5,655 bases of DNA from Candidatus Hydrogenedentota bacterium. Lineage in GTDB: Bacteria; Hydrogenedentota; Hydrogenedentia; Hydrogenedentales; SLHB01. Below are positions 4,498 through 5,655 of the stretch, in pieces (the first letter of the stretch is position 1; each line of letters opens with the position of its first letter). Location: contig PUOI01000442.1 in assembly GCA_003552765.1 (NCBI GenBank), forward strand, positions 1 to 5,655. Reading direction: 5' to 3'. The notes beneath the pieces are model-generated. The model worked only from the letters and a program-made list of their open reading frames with translations, was not told the DNA's origin and did no database searches. Position numbers and translations under genes: made by a program.

Positions 4498-5655
4498 TTA
4501 GGCGGCCTTCAAGGTGCAAAACACCTCTTCTCCGTATTGTATGGCGGCGGCGTAGATGCCGGCGAGATCGGTCTCCGCGATACCTGCCTGCGAAGCGAGC
4601 CGTTGAACCTCGGCCCAGTCCCCTTTTTCGTGGGTCAGGATCAGCTCAAGAACCGCTTGAAGCGGGTTGACTTCGCCACACAACGCCTCCCGTAAATCCG
4701 CGGCTACGGGCAATTCGGCGGCCATTTCTCTAATGGGGCGTCCAAGCACGGCGTCTAGAAGGGAGAACATGCCGAGGAGGAACAAGTCTCCAGCCCGGTC
4801 CGAGAGCTTGCCCCGCTTGGCGATGAGTTCGGCGCACCGCGCCCGAATAAGCGCGAGACGCAATAGCTCTTCCGGACGATCCCCCGCCAACTCACCCAAG
4901 GTCATCATTGTGGCCCACTTGCGGATTTGCTGTTCCCCCAGATAAGCCAATGCATGTTGGAGCGAACGGATTTCTTGCCTCAGGGCAAACACGGCTGAAT
5001 TCGTATATTTCAATAGTTTAAGGGACAGCGAGACGTCGCTCTGTATAAGCTCGGCGAGGTTGTCATAACTCATCTCGGGCGAGTTGACTTCCTTTAGCAA
5101 GCGCAGATAGTGGTGTTTATGAGGCGGCAACTCCTTGCGGCTGACGATGACAGGCTTGCTAAAGAAGAAGCCTTGAAACAGCGAACACCCAGCTTTCTTG
5201 CTCTGCTCAAATTCGCGCTGGGTCTCGACTTTCTCGGCCAAGAGTACGGTTCCCGTCCCATGCAGCCGTCTAGCCAAGGCCGCCACCTCTGCGGGGGACG
5301 ACTGCAGGAGATCCACTTTGATGATGTGCGCCAATTCCATTAGGGGCCTATACTTGGGAGCAAAAACGAAATCGTCAAGGGCGAGCTTATATCCGGTGGC
5401 GGCGAGGCGGCGGCAAGCGTCAATGACCGCCTCGCTCGGCTCGATGGTTTCCAGCAACTCAATGACAACACTGTGTTTTGGTAAGAGATCGGCGGCGCCG
5501 TTCAGAAGAAGGCGTTCGGTGATGTTGATGAACGCCTTGCCTCCGCCAATCAAGGACTCAATCCCAAAGAGAAGGAAGCTGTCCGCGATTAACTGTGAGG
5601 TGGCGGTATCCCCGTCCGTAGCCTGAAAGACGTTTTCCATACTCGAACGAAACAG
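4498..5655 (-). CDS. EAL-HDOD signalling protein, N-terminus beyond window edge
   Basis: Cytoplasmic regulator of the YuxH-like class that joins a c-di-GMP phosphodiesterase-type EAL domain to an HDOD domain. The frame is open to the right edge: before the Met at 5640 it reads LFRSS, which fits the family's YELLFRSS, so that Met is internal. About 20-25 residues are probably missing, including the EAL-motif Glu. Counting from that Met, EAL residues seen are Asn39 (FINIT), Glu61 (IELLE), Asp89/Asp90 (LDDF), Lys108 (IKVD), Glu136 (AEKVE) and Gln156 (FQGFFFSKP). Loop 6, usually DFGxGxSS, reads DFVFAPKYRP, so catalysis is doubtful although metal ligands remain. HDOD covers about 173-370 with typical SDVSLSLKLLKYTNS and LGEQQIRKW. 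It may sense c-di-GMP and pass the signal by protein contact. It is well separated from the redox genes downstream on the same strand. Confidence 0.92.
   Translation of the reverse strand: MFRSSMENVFQATDGDTATSQLIADSFLLFGIESLIGGGKAFINITERLLLNGAADLLPKHSVVIELLETIEPSEAVIDACRRLAATGYKLALDDFVFAPKYRPLMELAHIIKVDLLQSSPAEVAALARRLHGTGTVLLAEKVETQREFEQSKKAGCSLFQGFFFSKPVIVSRKELPPHKHHYLRLLKEVNSPEMSYDNLAELIQSDVSLSLKLLKYTNSAVFALRQEIRSLQHALAYLGEQQIRKWATMMTLGELAGDRPEELLRLALIRARCAELIAKRGKLSDRAGDLFLLGMFSLLDAVLGRPIREMAAELPVAADLREALCGEVNPLQAVLELILTHEKGDWAEVQRLASQAGIAETDLAGIYAAAIQYGEEVFCTLKAA

Noticed and set aside
4456..4695. A 79-codon plus-strand frame over the 3' end of the EAL-HDOD gene
   Set aside because: Most of it is antisense to well-conserved HDOD coding sequence and it has no recognisable motif.

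Overview
The window is GC-rich, gene-dense bacterial chromosomal DNA. It carries a sialate O-acetylesterase-type SGNH hydrolase, acidic secreted thioredoxin-fold proteins and an EAL-HDOD regulator. This mix suggests an environmental, double-membraned bacterium of the PVC/Hydrogenedentes/Lentisphaerae kind or a deltaproteobacterium. The assignment is inference from gene style only, and no marker gene is present. No rRNA, tRNA, CRISPR array, IS element or integrase is recognisable.

Layout: (1) 1-1281, plus strand: 3' part of a SASA-family carbohydrate esterase, open at the left edge. (2) 1282-1411: convergent intergenic gap with an intrinsic terminator that serves the minus-strand genes. (3) 3930 down to 1412, minus strand: four genes in a row, read in the order exported redoxin B (3930-3214), exported redoxin A (3019-2390), a tiny acidic lipoprotein (2324-2076) and a TlpA-like thioredoxin lipoprotein (2056-1412). 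(4) 3931-4497: a 567-base gap with strong inverted repeats, a possible short Cys/Trp-containing ORF and an attenuator-like structure. (5) 4498-5655, minus strand: an EAL-HDOD signalling protein whose N-terminus lies past the right edge.

The central block reads as an envelope thiol-redox cluster. Redoxins A and B are diverged paralogues with the same architecture: signal peptide, redoxin fold and a C-terminal Gly-Cys-Thr. A has a CNHC active site and a cis-proline. B has TNHC and Asp in place of the cis-proline, so the pair looks like a thioredoxin-type and a peroxiredoxin-type version of one protein side by side. A 21-base element (17 of 21 identical) lies upstream of each and suggests shared regulation. 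The last two genes are lipoproteins with matching signal peptides and acidic linkers, one with a WCPPC thioredoxin domain and one with none. No DsbD/CcdA-type electron donor is visible, so how the cluster is reduced and what it acts on remain open.
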